This document shows, one piece after another, positions 14,658-23,692 of a stretch of DNA of 34,797 nucleotides; positions within the stretch are counted from its first letter, which is position 1, and each line of letters opens with the position of its first letter. The translations under genes were made by a program, and so were the position numbers. Source of the stretch: Selenomonadaceae bacterium. Its GTDB lineage: Bacteria; Bacillota; Negativicutes; Selenomonadales; Selenomonadaceae. The notes under the pieces are model-generated. The model saw only the letters and a program-made list of their open reading frames with translations, was not told the DNA's origin and did not search any database. The DNA is taken from the NCBI GenBank assembly GCA_017476005.1, contig JAFVEM010000060.1:1-34797 (forward strand), in the 5' to 3' direction.

Positions 14658-15590
14658 TCAATCGCCGAAAAGTCCCGTGGAGAGGTAACGATCCCCCGTG
14701 TCCGGGAGCAGAGCCACCACGGCTTTTCCTTGGAACTCGGGGCGTTTGGCAATTTGCAAAGCCGCAGTCAAAGCCGCCCCCGACGAAATTCCCACCAAGA
14801 CTCCCTCAAGTCTCGAAAATTCGCGACCGTTCTTAAAGGCATCTTCGTTGGAAATGGGCAGCACCTCGTCATAGATAGAAGTGTCTAAGGTTTCGGGGAC
14901 GAATCCGGCGCCGATGCCTTGAATCTTGTGGGGGCCGGCCTTGCCTTGGCTGAGTACCGGGGAGGTCTCCGGCTCCACGGCAAAAATTTTTACCGCCGGT
15001 TGTTGCTTTTTTAGATAACGCCCCACCCCGGTCAAAGTACCGCCGGTGCCGACTCCGGCAATGAAAACATCCACTTTGCCGTCGGTATCGCGCCAGATTT
15101 CCGGCCCGGTGGTGGCTTCGTGAATGGCCGGGTTGGCTTGATTGGTGAACTGGGAAGGAATGAAGGCTCCGGGAGTTTCCTTAGCTATTTCCTCCGCCTT
15201 TTCAATGGCGCCCTTCATGCCTTGGGAACCGGCCGTTAAAACAATCTCGGCGCCGTAAGCCTTCAGCATATTGCGCCGCTCCACGCTCATGGTTTCCGGC
15301 ATGGTGAGAATAGTTTTATAGCCACGGGCGGCGGCCACACTGGCCAGCCCGATACCGGTATTGCCGCTGGTGGGTTCGACGATGACCGCGCCGGGTTTTA
15401 ATTTCCCCTCTTTTTCCGCCGCTTCAATCATGGCTTTGGCAATACGATCTTTCACGCTGCCGGCCGGATTAAAATACTCCAGCTTGACCAACAAATTTAT
15501 GGGTAACTCATGCGCCTTAATGAAATTATTGGCCTTGAGTAGCGGCGTATTGCCGATTAAATCCGTTACGCTGGCGGCTATGTTTGCCAT
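14658..15590 (-). CDS. cysK: cysteine synthase A (O-acetylserine sulfhydrylase)
   Basis: The enzyme makes L-cysteine from O-acetylserine and sulfide using pyridoxal phosphate. Its 310 residues have IGNTPLL, the Schiff-base Lys47 in NPAGSVKDR, the substrate loop [24 protein letters not shown] (phosphate cup) and GISSGAAL. The ATG at 15590 is preceded by AGGAGG; upstream extension to 15698 would read through the promoter and is rejected. It has a strong promoter and a possible operator in the leader, so it is a separately regulated monocistronic gene. Confidence 0.95.
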   Translation of the reverse strand: MANIAASVTDLIGNTPLLKANNFIKAHELPINLLVKLEYFNPAGSVKDRIAKAMIEAAEKEGKLKPGAVIVEPTSGNTGIGLASVAAARGYKTILTMPETMSVERRNMLKAYGAEIVLTAGSQGMKGAIEKAEEIAKETPGAFIPSQFTNQANPAIHEATTGPEIWRDTDGKVDVFIAGVGTGGTLTGVGRYLKKQQPAVKIFAVEPETSPVLSQGKAGPHKIQGIGAGFVPETLDTSIYDEVLPISNEDAFKNGREFSRLEGVLVGISSGAALTAALQIAKRPEFQGKAVVALLPDTGDRYLSTGLFGD

Positions 15591-15636
15591 AAAAATTCCT
15601 CCTACGCTGGACTTCAAGTGCTTAACATCACGAAGT

Positions 15637-15659
15637 AAACATATTTTTTTTATATGTTT
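15637..15659 (-). promoter_or_regulatory. inverted repeat just after the cysK start site, possible operator
   Basis: AAACATAT and ATATGTTT (15637-15644 and 15652-15659) separated by seven T. It begins about 10 bases past the -10 box, where a repressor would block initiation. The regulator is unknown. Confidence 0.45.
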
Positions 15660-15669
15660 TACGGGGATA

Positions 15670-15698
15670 ATTTTACACCTTGACCGATTGCTTGTCAA
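15670..15698 (-). promoter_or_regulatory. sigma-A promoter of cysK
   Basis: Minus strand TTGACA (15693-15698), 17 bases, TAAAAT (15670-15675). Confidence 0.88.
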
Positions 15699-15766
15699 GG
15701 CGCAAAATTTTCCATGGGCTTTGGGCGACCGTGAACAGCTAAAACGAAATTACATAAAGAAAACTT

Positions 15767-16726
15767 TTACTTAACGCTGGAGGATACAGCCTCTTGCTCC
15801 AAGTCCTTCAGGAAACCGCCGGCGGCTTTTTGGGCGCCCTTCACGTCGCTGGCATAGGCCTTGGCTTGCGCGAAGTGGCCGTTGGTGGCGGCATTAGTGG
15901 CGCTGGCATAGACGCGCAGATTGCAGTAATAGCCCAGCGCTTGCAACAGCGCCTTGTCGGCATCCGTTAAGGTTACTTTTTCCTGATAGCTGCCCTGCAA
16001 AAGGGACTGGGCATAGTTTTGCATGAGTTTCGTAAGATCGGCGCTGATGGTCACAATTTCGTTGGTGGCTCTTTTCACCGTCACGTCGCAGGTAAGATCC
16101 GTGGCGGCGGCTCCCTGCGCCAAATATTCGGCGAACACTTGACCGGCAGCGTCAAAGTTAGGACTGCCCTCATGGGCGCGAATCATGGCGGCCAGGGCTT
16201 CCTTGTCAAAGATGAGGCGCAGGACTTTGGTGGCGTCGGTTTCTTGCAGTACCTCTACCTCTTTTACCGCCGCCATGTTTTTATCCAGCACCGCTTTATC
16301 GCGGCTGGTGATGGTGCTGATGAGCCACAGAGGCAAACCGACGAATGAGTCCTCATACCACGAATTACCGCGCTGGCCGTAAAAATCCAAGCTACCGGCA
16401 TTTCGTTCTAAGTACAGGGGAATATCCTTATGGACGGTGGTGCCGGTCTGATGGTCGGTATAATCCCACTCCAGAGAGCCGCCCAGCCACACAAAACCAT
16501 TGGTGCGAATCTCCCCCACGGTTTCCACATCGGCATGGAAAGCCGGCCCCAAAAGATCTATTTCCACCGCATAAGCGCGATTATCCTGCGCCGCTACGGC
16601 ATAAGCGGCGCGAAAATCTGCCATACCGTCGGCGGCCATGGCGACGCTACCTTGCGCACCGATTACCGCCGCTAAAGCAGTCGCTACGGTCAGCGTACGG
16701 AAGCCAATACTTTTTAATATCTTCAA
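15767..16726 (-). CDS. exported protein of unknown function
   Basis: The TTG start follows GGGAG and leads into a signal peptide (KILKSIGFRTLTVATALAAVIGAQGSVAMA, cleavage near residue 31-33, described by its ends: basic start, Ala-rich core, AMA site). The mature ~290-residue protein has alternating beta-strand patterns (VEIDLLGPAFHADVETVGEIRTNGF; shown only in part here: VEIDLLGPAF, GFVWLGGSLEW, TKVLRLIFDKE, DLTCDVTVKR). This could be a LolA/LppX-like half-barrel, but I do not recognise the family. The tail is helical and Ala-rich. There is no lipobox, so it is probably periplasmic or secreted. A longer ORF to 16864 would run over the promoter. Confidence 0.7.
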   Translation of the reverse strand: MKILKSIGFRTLTVATALAAVIGAQGSVAMAADGMADFRAAYAVAAQDNRAYAVEIDLLGPAFHADVETVGEIRTNGFVWLGGSLEWDYTDHQTGTTVHKDIPLYLERNAGSLDFYGQRGNSWYEDSFVGLPLWLISTITSRDKAVLDKNMAAVKEVEVLQETDATKVLRLIFDKEALAAMIRAHEGSPNFDAAGQVFAEYLAQGAAATDLTCDVTVKRATNEIVTISADLTKLMQNYAQSLLQGSYQEKVTLTDADKALLQALGYYCNLRVYASATNAATNGHFAQAKAYASDVKGAQKAAGGFLKDLEQEAVSSSVK

Positions 16727-16798
16727 GGCAATCACTCCCAAGTTCCGTTCACGGTCGCCCGAAACACATGGAGCAATAGCGATAATCACACGAGGCTC

Positions 16799-16827
16799 AT
16801 TATAGCGAATTAACAGAGCAAATGCAA
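16799..16827 (-). promoter_or_regulatory. promoter of the exported-protein gene
   Basis: Minus strand TATAAT (16799-16804) with TTGCAT (16822-16827) 17 bases upstream. The -10 is perfect, the -35 weak. Confidence 0.5.
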
Positions 16828-16909
16828 AGGTACCCACGAGTTTTTCCCCCAAAAATCTGCGCATATCGCCGACAATCAGCCCACGATATGCACAGACAAC
16901 AAATTTACA

Positions 16910-17451
16910 TTAGCCTATCAGGTTCTTGATGTCGTCGGCGACGCTACCGATACTGCCGATACCGAAATTTTTCACGAGTACTTCCGCTACATTAGGCGAC
17001 AGGAACGCCGGGAGGGTAGGCTCTAGATGAATGTTTTTGACGCCAAGGTGCAAGAGCGCCAAGAGGACGATGACCGCCTTCTGTTCGTACCAAGCGATAT
17101 TATAGACAATGGGGAGTTCATTAACGTCCGCCAGCCCAAAGACCTCTTTCAGCTTTAAGGCGATAAGCGCCAGCGAATAGGAATCGTTGCACTGCCCGGC
17201 ATCGAGCACTCTGGGGATACCGTCAATATCGCCGAAATTCAGCTTGAGGTACTTGTACTTGGCGCAACCGGCCGTCAAAATAACGGTATCAGACGGCAAG
17301 GCGGCGGCACAGCGGCCAGCCCCTTGGTCGCATAGACAAGCAAATCCTGCAACCCGGCTACCTCCGCCGGCTTGCCGCAGACACCCATGCGTGTGCAACC
17401 TTTACCCCCGGCCGTCTCTTGGCATTGGTAGCAAAACATGGCGTTTTCCAT
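16910..17451 (-). pseudogene. hcp: hybrid cluster protein (hydroxylamine reductase), internally deleted
   Basis: From the ATG at 17451 (after GGAGAG) the frame gives [42 protein letters not shown], the N-terminal 4Fe-4S motif C-x2-C-x8-C-x5-C of Hcp. After about 47 residues it runs out of homology and soon stops. From about 17310 another frame resumes with [23 protein letters not shown] and continues through [10 protein letters not shown] and [11 protein letters not shown] to a normal Hcp C-end at 16910. Full-length Hcp is about 530-550 residues, so some 350 residues are missing at the junction and the frame shifts. Several hybrid-cluster ligands are in the lost part, so no working enzyme is expected. 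An assembly collapse is an alternative. Confidence 0.85.
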
Positions 17452-17630
17452 AAAAGGCTCTCCTCTCCTAACAATTGTTTGTCCAATCTTCAACATACAG
17501 TGACATTATAAAGGAAAACAGGGGGGAAGGCTATAAAATGTTTTAAGGCATAAAGGAAGTCTGCTGGAGGGAGTATGGAGGCGCAGACATTTTTCATAGG
17601 GAAAATAATGCTTTTGGGTAGCCGTCGTGC
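17452..17630. other. intergenic stretch between hcp and structured element copy A
   Basis: Next to hcp is the perfect palindrome AACAATTGTT (17470-17479) and, on the minus strand, a TATAAT (17505-17510), probably the old hcp promoter with no clear -35. I see nothing more until the element at 17631. Confidence 0.5.
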
Positions 17631-17734
17631 TATACTGGATAACGTTAGAGCTTTCCGCAGGAAAGTCTTACGTTATCCGTATATACCGCGGACGAATTTT
17701 CCGAAAAAGGAATAGTTTTTCTTTCGCGAGTATA
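17631..17734 (+). promoter_or_regulatory. 103-nt structured element, copy A (upstream of the AAA-ATPase gene)
   Basis: It begins TATACTGG and ends CGCGAGTATA. The first half is a hairpin: GGATAACG pairs with CGTTATCC, then a conserved T-A, T.T mismatch and AGA/TCT, then CTTTCC/GGAAAG capped by GCA. Then follows the invariant GTATATACCGCGGACGA and a second, variable stem (CGAA..TTCG). Compared with copies B and C the lower stem differs by paired changes. It ends 43 bases before the ATG at 17778. The initial TATACT is preceded by TG-C and could act as an extended -10. Confidence 0.7.
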
Positions 17735-17777
17735 AAATGGGGGCGAAGTCAAAATTTTTTAGAAGGGGGAACTCATC

Positions 17778-19475
17778 ATGCCGCGACCTAAATTTACCAT
17801 GCCCATCGGCGTGGATAATTTCCAGGCCCTGCGTGAAAAAAATTATTATTTCGTGGATAAGACCCGTTTTATCAAGGAACTGTTGGACGGCCACAGCGCC
17901 GTCACCCTCCTCACGCGTCCTAGGCGTTTCGGGAAAACCTTGACCCTCTCCATGCTCCGTTACTTTTTTACGGTTGAGAAAGCGGAGGGGAATCGCGCTC
18001 TTTTCGCCGGGCTGGATATAGAGAAGGCCGGGGAGGAGTATATGCAAGCGCAAGGCTCCCGGCCGGTGATTTTTTTGACGCTGAAGGAAGTGCAACAGGA
18101 TAGCTTTGACTTTGAATTGCAAAAAATGGCCTTTACCTTGTCAAGGCTCTATCAGGAGTTTTTATTTTTGCAGGATTCCCCGGCCATGAACAAGACGAAT
18201 CTCGCGGACTTTCAACAGATCCTCAATCATACCGCCGGGCAGCCACTCATGGAAAATGCCCTAGCCGACCTCTGCCGTTACCTCTACCTGCATTACGGGA
18301 AAAAGCCCATTCTCCTCTTGGACGAATATGATGCCCCCATTATCGCCTCATGGGAATACGATTACTACAAAGACTGTATCTTGTTCATGAAGCGTTTCTT
18401 GGGCGTTGCCCTAAAGACTAACGACTACCTTGATTTTGCTGTTCTCACCGGGGTGTCAAGGGTATCAAAGGAGAGCATCTTCAGCGACCTCAATAATCTC
18501 AATGTCTGCTCGATACTATCCTACAAATACAGCGACATCTTGGGCTTTACGGATAGCGAGGCCGAGAAGCTCCTCAGTGATAACGGCGTGGGTAACAAGA
18601 TGCCGGAATTAAAAATGTGGTATGATGGTTATCAGTTTGGCAATACCGAAATATATAATCCTTGGTCGGTGATTAAATACGTTGACAATAATTGCACTTT
18701 TGCCCCCTATTGGCTCAATACCTCCGGCAACGTCATTTTACGCGAGCTACTCAAAAGAGTTGACGGGCAGCGCCGGGAAGAACTTACCAGTTTGGTGAGT
18801 TTTAAAACGGTAAAAGCCATGATAGATGAAGGGGTAATTTATCCTGAGATAAAAGAGAATACCAACGCCCTCTACATGATGCTTATGACTTCCGGCTATC
18901 TTAAGGCCGTGAAGCAATATCAAGACCGCAATTTTATCGACTGGTGCCTACTAAAAATTCCCAATCGGGAGGTTCTGTCGGCCTACAAACGAGAAATCTT
19001 AACCCACCTCACCGGCCGAGCTGGAGAAGTCCTGCTCTATAATATGCTGGATGCTATGACGGAGGGGCGCGCCGCTGATTTTCAAAAATACTTGCGCCGG
19101 GTACTCAGAGATATGGTCAGCTACCACGACACCGGCGAGCCGGAGATTTTTTACCATGGTCTTATGCTGGGGCTAACGGTGTTAATGGAAGGGGCCTACC
19201 GGGTAAAATCCAACCGGGAGTCGGGCTACGGCCGGTTCGATATTGCCTTCTTCCCGGTAAATATCGCCTCCCCAGGGGTAATCTTGGAGCTGAAAGCCGC
19301 TAAGGGAATTACCGCAACAGGGGATTTGCAGCCTCTCGCCGAAGAAGCCCTCAAGCAAATTCGGGGTAAAGAATACATCGCCGAACTAACGGAGCAAGGG
19401 GTAAAAGAGATTTGGCGGTATGGCGTGGCTTTCAGTGGCAAGCTGGTTTGCTTGGTAAGTAACGGCAAAGAGTAA
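17778..19475 (+). CDS. AAA-ATPase-like protein with PD-(D/E)XK nuclease-like domain
   Basis: The 565-residue protein has the N-terminal signature of the AAA-ATPase-like (PF09820) family: FQALREKNYYFVDKT, the altered Walker A RPRRFGKTL (residues ~47-55), Walker B PILLLDEYDAPI (~177) and LTGVSRVSKESIFSDLNN. A middle region has MWYDGYQFG..IYNPWSV, and the C-end has a PDDEXK_9-type nuclease fold with YGRFDIAFFP..GVILELKAAK. Such proteins occur in many copies in anaerobes and are thought to be mobile or defence-linked; their real role is unknown. AGAAGGGGG lies before the ATG. It stands alone between the hcp pseudogene and the flagellar operon, downstream of a structured element, which fits horizontal gain. 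Confidence 0.85.
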   Translation: MPRPKFTMPIGVDNFQALREKNYYFVDKTRFIKELLDGHSAVTLLTRPRRFGKTLTLSMLRYFFTVEKAEGNRALFAGLDIEKAGEEYMQAQGSRPVIFLTLKEVQQDSFDFELQKMAFTLSRLYQEFLFLQDSPAMNKTNLADFQQILNHTAGQPLMENALADLCRYLYLHYGKKPILLLDEYDAPIIASWEYDYYKDCILFMKRFLGVALKTNDYLDFAVLTGVSRVSKESIFSDLNNLNVCSILSYKYSDILGFTDSEAEKLLSDNGVGNKMPELKMWYDGYQFGNTEIYNPWSVIKYVDNNCTFAPYWLNTSGNVILRELLKRVDGQRREELTSLVSFKTVKAMIDEGVIYPEIKENTNALYMMLMTSGYLKAVKQYQDRNFIDWCLLKIPNREVLSAYKREILTHLTGRAGEVLLYNMLDAMTEGRAADFQKYLRRVLRDMVSYHDTGEPEIFYHGLMLGLTVLMEGAYRVKSNRESGYGRFDIAFFPVNIASPGVILELKAAKGITATGDLQPLAEEALKQIRGKEYIAELTEQGVKEIWRYGVAFSGKLVCLVSNGKE

Positions 19476-19582
19476 GTGAAAATATTCTGCAAGCTAAAGC
19501 CTCCTCCCTTTGTGAGGGCGCTCTTTTGTTGAAAAAATCTCGCCGACGATGATTTTTTTCGGCACCCAAGGGAATTTTGTGC

Positions 19583-19588
19583 TAAAAT
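19583..19588 (+). promoter_or_regulatory. possible extended -10 promoter of the flagellar operon
   Basis: TGTGCTAAAAT in the 200-base gap before flgB; no good -35. No sigma-28 or sigma-54 site is visible here. A 94-base leader would follow. Confidence 0.35.
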
Positions 19589-19676
19589 AGGGAGGAATTT
19601 TTTGCGTAGCGTCGAAGTGATTCCGTGATGAATAAGGCGCGCCTTTGGGCGCAGGTAGAGAGGATAGGGTTCTTTT

Positions 19677-20102
19677 ATGCTGGAACAGATAGTGAACGCG
19701 CCCTTGTTTGATTATATGGAACGCGGACTCGCGGCGGCCAATCTCAGGCATGAGGTAATATCAAACAATATTGCCAACGTCAACACGCCTTACTTTAAAA
19801 AGAGCAACGTGGTCTTTGAAGAACTGCTGGCCAAAGAGCTGGCTCCCGTACCCACCGGTCAGCTGCAAGTGGTGCGTACCCATGACCGGCACATGCCGAT
19901 TCCTTCCCATAAACGCGCCGAGGCTACCATTGAGGAGGACACCTCCAGCACCATGCGGACAGATCACAACAACGTGGATATTGACATCGAAATGGCCAGC
20001 ATGGCCAAAAACCAGCTGTATTTCAACGCTTTATCCACCATGCTGGGGCAACACATATCGGCAATAAAGAACGTCATAACCACCGCCGGGCAAAGCGGCT
20101 AA
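19677..20102 (+). CDS. flgB: flagellar basal-body rod protein FlgB
   Basis: A proximal rod subunit, exported by the flagellar type III system and placed next to FliE and FlgC. The 141 residues include the family signature RHEVISNNIANVNTPYFK (residues ~24-41) and the C-terminal helix NNVDIDIEMASMAKNQLYFNAL, shown in part, that forms the rod core with its N-terminal partner. Length is normal. It is the first gene of the operon; AGAGAGGATAGGG precedes the ATG. Confidence 0.95.
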   Translation: MLEQIVNAPLFDYMERGLAAANLRHEVISNNIANVNTPYFKKSNVVFEELLAKELAPVPTGQLQVVRTHDRHMPIPSHKRAEATIEEDTSSTMRTDHNNVDIDIEMASMAKNQLYFNALSTMLGQHISAIKNVITTAGQSG

Positions 20103-20120
20103 CGCTAGATACATTTTATT

Positions 20121-20195
20121 ATGGGGTGCAGGGGCGTAAGTCCCTGCCGAAGTCAAGAGGTAGCGCCTCTTGTGGGGTTTGGGGTGAAACCCCAA
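20121..20195. repeat. palindromic mosaic repeat, copy 4
   Basis: GGGGTGCAGGGGC..GTCCCTGC, then GTCAAGAGGTAGCGCCTCTTG and GGGGTTTGGGGTGAAACCCC: three hairpins in 75 bases. It sits between flgB and flgC, within a presumed transcript. The CAAGAGG/CCTCTTG stem replaces the CAAGGGG/CCCCTTG stem of other copies with both strands changed. Confidence 0.85.
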
Positions 20196-20222
20196 TAACA
20201 AATACGAGAATGGAGAAACAAA

Positions 20223-20675
20223 ATGGGAATGTTTTTGGGAATCGATGCGGCGGCTTCGGGGCTGACGGCTGAAAGGCTCCGCACCGACGTTATTTCAAAC
20301 AACATCGCCAACGCCAACACCACTCGCACTCGCGAAGGCGGCGCCTACAAGCGGCGTTATGTGGTGTTCCAGCCGCGGCAAAAAGGCTCCGGGGATAATT
20401 TCGAGAGCTTTATGCACCGGGCTACTCACAAGCTTCGCGCCGGCGATGGGGTAAGGGCGGTGCGCATCGAAGAAAACAAGGATCCCGGCCCCTTGGTATA
20501 TGACCCGGGGCATCCCGATGCCAACGCCGACGGTTATGTGGAGCGTCCCAACGTGAATATCGTGGCGGAAATGGTGGATATGATCACGGCCTCCAGAGCC
20601 TACGAGGCTAACGCCGCCTCCATTACGGCGGCCAAGGGCATGGCCAGCAAGGCGCTGGAGATGGCCACCAAATAG
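20223..20675 (+). CDS. flgC: flagellar basal-body rod protein FlgC
   Basis: Proximal rod subunit of 150 residues. The N-end GMFLGIDAAASGLTAERLR plus TDVISNNIANANTTRT is the flagellar rod signature. The C-terminal helix (VNIVAEMVDMITASRAYEANA) pairs with it in the assembled rod. TGGAGAAAC precedes the ATG. flgC and flgB are usually adjacent; here the palindromic repeat copy 4 separates them. Confidence 0.95.
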   Translation: MGMFLGIDAAASGLTAERLRTDVISNNIANANTTRTREGGAYKRRYVVFQPRQKGSGDNFESFMHRATHKLRAGDGVRAVRIEENKDPGPLVYDPGHPDANADGYVERPNVNIVAEMVDMITASRAYEANAASITAAKGMASKALEMATK

Positions 20676-20700
20676 ACAGCAAAGGAGATAAGGTGACAAT

Positions 20701-21003
20701 ATGCAGATAGAACCCCTGCAACTGACCCCGGTAACCATGCACGCTCAAAGCCACTTGGGCGAAACCAAAGATGCCGAGCCGGTCAAGACCTTCGGCGAAT
20801 ACATAACCGACGCTTTGGGCAAAACCAACAAACTGCAACTGGAGGCCGAAGAGTGGAAAGCGGCGCTGGCGGCCGGACAGGTAGAGGATATTTCCCAAGT
20901 GGTGGTAGCGTCCCAAAAGGCGGATATTGCCCTCCAGCTTACCCTTCAGCTCAGGAATCAGGCTATATCGGCCTACCAAGAAATCATGCGGATGCAGGTG
21001 TAA
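20701..21003 (+). CDS. fliE: flagellar hook-basal body complex protein FliE
   Basis: A 100-residue export substrate that joins the MS ring to the rod. The conserved C-end has VVVASQKADIALQLTLQLRNQAISAYQEIMRMQV as two short helices (recognisable by KADIALQL and RNQAISAYQEIMRMQ). It starts 25 bases after flgC, with AAGGAGATAAGG upstream. Confidence 0.95.
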   Translation: MQIEPLQLTPVTMHAQSHLGETKDAEPVKTFGEYITDALGKTNKLQLEAEEWKAALAAGQVEDISQVVVASQKADIALQLTLQLRNQAISAYQEIMRMQV

Positions 21004-21065
21004 TCCAAAGCAGGGAAAGCCTTGGGCTTTCCCTCAGACTCAAGTGATACGAAGGGATTGAGATC

Positions 21066-22655
21066 ATGGCAGATTGGAAAGAGCGGCTAATCGCGCGCTG
21101 GAACGCCTTGGAACAACGACAGCGCTATGCCCTCATGGGTACGGTGGCCGCATTGCTCATTGCCATTGTCGGGTTCGGTATTTGGTACGGCAACAGGCCG
21201 GATATGGTTCCGCTGTTTACGAACATGGAAGCCAAAGATGCCGGCGAGGTGGCGGCCAGACTGAAAGAGAGCAAAGTATCCTACGAGGTGCAGGAAAACA
21301 AGCAGGGTACTACCATCTTGGTGCCGTCGTCGGCGGTTCACGATGTGCGCATGGAACTGGCCACCGAGGGACTTCCCCGGGGACAAAAGGGCTTTGAGAT
21401 TTTTGATGACAGTAAGCTCGGCACCACCGAGTTCCAAAACCGCGTCAACTACCTGCAAGCCTTGCAAGGGGAACTGACCCGTACCATCGAGCAGATTGAG
21501 GTCGTTCAGAAGGCCAGAGTCCACATAGTTTTGCCGGAGGACAGCCTGTATCGCAAGAACGAAAAACCGGCCACCGCCTCCATCATGCTTATGCTGAAGC
21601 CCAACACGGAACTGAGCAAAAAAGAAATTAAAGGCATTGTAAATTTAGTATCCCATAGCATTCAAAGCCTCCAGCCGGAAAATATTACTATCGTCAACGA
21701 AACGGGGAAAATCTTAAACGACCCCGACGAGGAAGACGAAAACAGCGTGGGGGTGCAGACTCTCACCCAGCTGGATATGACCAAGAAGGTAGAGGATCGT
21801 CTGCAACGCAATATCCAGTCCCTGATGGACGATTCTTTGGGCGAGGGTAAGGCTTTCGTCCGGGTGAAGGTGGAGCTGGACTTCGACCAACGCCAGACGG
21901 ATCGGCAGACCTTTACCCCGGTGGTGGATGACGCCGGCATTATTCGCAGTCAGCAAGACATCAGTGAAAACTACAACGGCACCTCCACGGTTCCCGGCGG
22001 CGCCGCCGGCGTTGAAACCAACGTCCCCGGCTATGTGGCGCAGGAAAACAACACCAACGCCGAGTACGAGCGCAAGGAATCCACTCGCAATTACGAGATA
22101 AACGAAGAGAAACAAAAGATAGTCGCCTCCCCCGGTTCCATTCGCCGCTTGACGGTGGCGGTGCTGGTGGATGATAGCGTGACGGCCACCCAACAGGACA
22201 GCATTTTGCGTTCGGTGAGCAGCGCCGCCGGCATCAATACCGACCGTGGGGACACCATTTCCGTGGAACCCTTGCCCTTCAGCACCGAAGCCGCCGAACG
22301 TCGCGCCGCCGCGGAAGCCGCCGAGCGCGAACGGCAAGAGCGCATCATGTATATGCAAATTGGCGTGGTACTCCTGTTACTGGCGCTTATCGGGCTTATC
22401 TACTACCTGCGTCGTCGCAAGAAGTTGCGTATTTTGGCGGAGCTGGCCGAACAGCGTCGTCTGGAGGAGCTGGAGCGTCAGCGTCAGGCCGCCGAACGCG
22501 CCGCTTTGGTGGAGGCCGGTCAGGTGCAAGAAGAAGAACTTACCGAAGAAGAGCAACGTCAGCTCAGCGAAAAACAACAGCTCATGCAGATTATCGATCA
22601 GAAGCCGGCCGAGGTGGCTATGCTGGTCAAGACTTGGCTTGCGGAGGATGAGTAA
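21066..22655 (+). CDS. fliF: flagellar MS-ring protein FliF
   Basis: FliF forms the membrane ring on which the flagellum is built. The 529 residues have a first membrane helix at ~20-42, the YscJ/FliF domain with VPLFTNMEAKDAGEVAARLKE and EIFDDSKLGTTEFQNRVNYLQAL (landmarks LGTTEFQNRVNY), the C-terminal ring-building domain, a second membrane helix at ~430-450 and a cytoplasmic tail. The tail is long, charged and coiled-coil-like, ending in KPAEVAMLVKTWLAEDE, the FliG-binding element. It is directly followed by fliG with a two-base gap. Confidence 0.96.
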   Translation: MADWKERLIARWNALEQRQRYALMGTVAALLIAIVGFGIWYGNRPDMVPLFTNMEAKDAGEVAARLKESKVSYEVQENKQGTTILVPSSAVHDVRMELATEGLPRGQKGFEIFDDSKLGTTEFQNRVNYLQALQGELTRTIEQIEVVQKARVHIVLPEDSLYRKNEKPATASIMLMLKPNTELSKKEIKGIVNLVSHSIQSLQPENITIVNETGKILNDPDEEDENSVGVQTLTQLDMTKKVEDRLQRNIQSLMDDSLGEGKAFVRVKVELDFDQRQTDRQTFTPVVDDAGIIRSQQDISENYNGTSTVPGGAAGVETNVPGYVAQENNTNAEYERKESTRNYEINEEKQKIVASPGSIRRLTVAVLVDDSVTATQQDSILRSVSSAAGINTDRGDTISVEPLPFSTEAAERRAAAEAAERERQERIMYMQIGVVLLLLALIGLIYYLRRRKKLRILAELAEQRRLEELERQRQAAERAALVEAGQVQEEELTEEEQRQLSEKQQLMQIIDQKPAEVAMLVKTWLAEDE

Positions 22656-22657
22656 TC

Positions 22658-23692
22658 ATGCCAAACGATATGTACGGTGGCGGCGGCGACAGCGAAGAGA
22701 TGACCAACCAAGAAAAGGCGGCCATTCTCTTCATCGCCTTGGGGCCGGAGTATTCGGCCAAACTCTTTAAACACATGGATGACGACGAGATAGAGCGTAT
22801 CACGTTGGAAATCGCCAGTCATAAACACGTCAGCGCCGAACAGAAGGCGGCGGTCATCAGCGAGTTTTACCAAATGGCCATGGCCAGCGACTACATCTCC
22901 GCCGGCGGCCTCGAATACGCCCAGAATGTCTTGGAGAAGGCGCTGGGCGCCGACAAGGCCATGGAGATAATAAACCGCCTCACCACCAGCTTGCAGGTAC
23001 GCCCCTTCGACTTCCTGCACAAGACGGATCCCACGCAGCTACTCAACTTCATCCAAAACGAACACCCGCAAACCATCGCCCTCATCATGGCCTACCTCGA
23101 CCCGGATCAAGCGGCTACCGTCCTGAGTTCTCTGCCGCAAGAGGCTCAGGCGGACGTTACTCGCCGCATTGCGGCCATGGATCGCACCAATCCGGATGTC
23201 ATTCGCGACGTGGAAAGAGTGCTGGAAAGGAAGCTGTCCTCCATGGTCACCCAAGACTTTGCGGCGGCCGGCGGTGTCAAGGCCATTGTGGAGGTCTTGA
23301 ACCGGGTTGACCGCACTACGGAAAAATCCATCGTGGAAAGCCTCGAAGTGGATAATCCGGAACTGGCGGAAGAGATCAAAAAACTCATGTTCGTGTTCGA
23401 GGACATCGTTATGCTGGACGACCGTTCCTTGCAGATGGTCTTGCGCGACGTGGATACGAAAGATCTCTCCCTCGCGCTCAAGGCCACGCCCAACGAGGTG
23501 TCGGAGAAGGTTTACAAGAACATGTCCAAGCGCGCCGCCGATATGCTCCGCGAGGAAATCGAGTTCATGGGGCCGGTGAAGATTCGCGACGTGGAAGAGG
23601 CGCAACAGAAAGTGGTCAACGTCATCAGAACCTTAGAGGACAAGGGCGAGATTGTGGTATCTCGCGGACAAGGGGACGATATGTTTGTCTAG
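22658..23692 (+). CDS. fliG: flagellar motor switch protein FliG
   Basis: FliG is the rotor protein that meets the stator and sets torque and direction. The 344 residues show the N-domain (NQEKAAILFIALGPEYSAKLFKH), the middle domain with EHPQTIALIMAYLDPDQAA (the EHPQTIA motif that binds FliM) and the C-domain with FEDIVMLDDRSLQMVLRDVD carrying the charged torque helix. Length is typical. Two bases separate it from fliF, whose last codons supply the GGAGGATGAG ribosome binding site. Confidence 0.97.
   Translation: MPNDMYGGGGDSEEMTNQEKAAILFIALGPEYSAKLFKHMDDDEIERITLEIASHKHVSAEQKAAVISEFYQMAMASDYISAGGLEYAQNVLEKALGADKAMEIINRLTTSLQVRPFDFLHKTDPTQLLNFIQNEHPQTIALIMAYLDPDQAATVLSSLPQEAQADVTRRIAAMDRTNPDVIRDVERVLERKLSSMVTQDFAAAGGVKAIVEVLNRVDRTTEKSIVESLEVDNPELAEEIKKLMFVFEDIVMLDDRSLQMVLRDVDTKDLSLALKATPNEVSEKVYKNMSKRAADMLREEIEFMGPVKIRDVEEAQQKVVNVIRTLEDKGEIVVSRGQGDDMFV

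Noticed and set aside
19476..19676. Sigma-54 or sigma-28 promoter ahead of flgB
   Set aside because: I found no GG-N10-GC or TAAA-N15-GCCGATAA pattern; only a weak extended -10 is present.
22246..22770. Plus-strand ORF of 174 codons inside fliF/fliG
   Set aside because: Out-of-frame shadow rich in Trp, Arg and Cys; the genuine fliF and fliG frames cover it.
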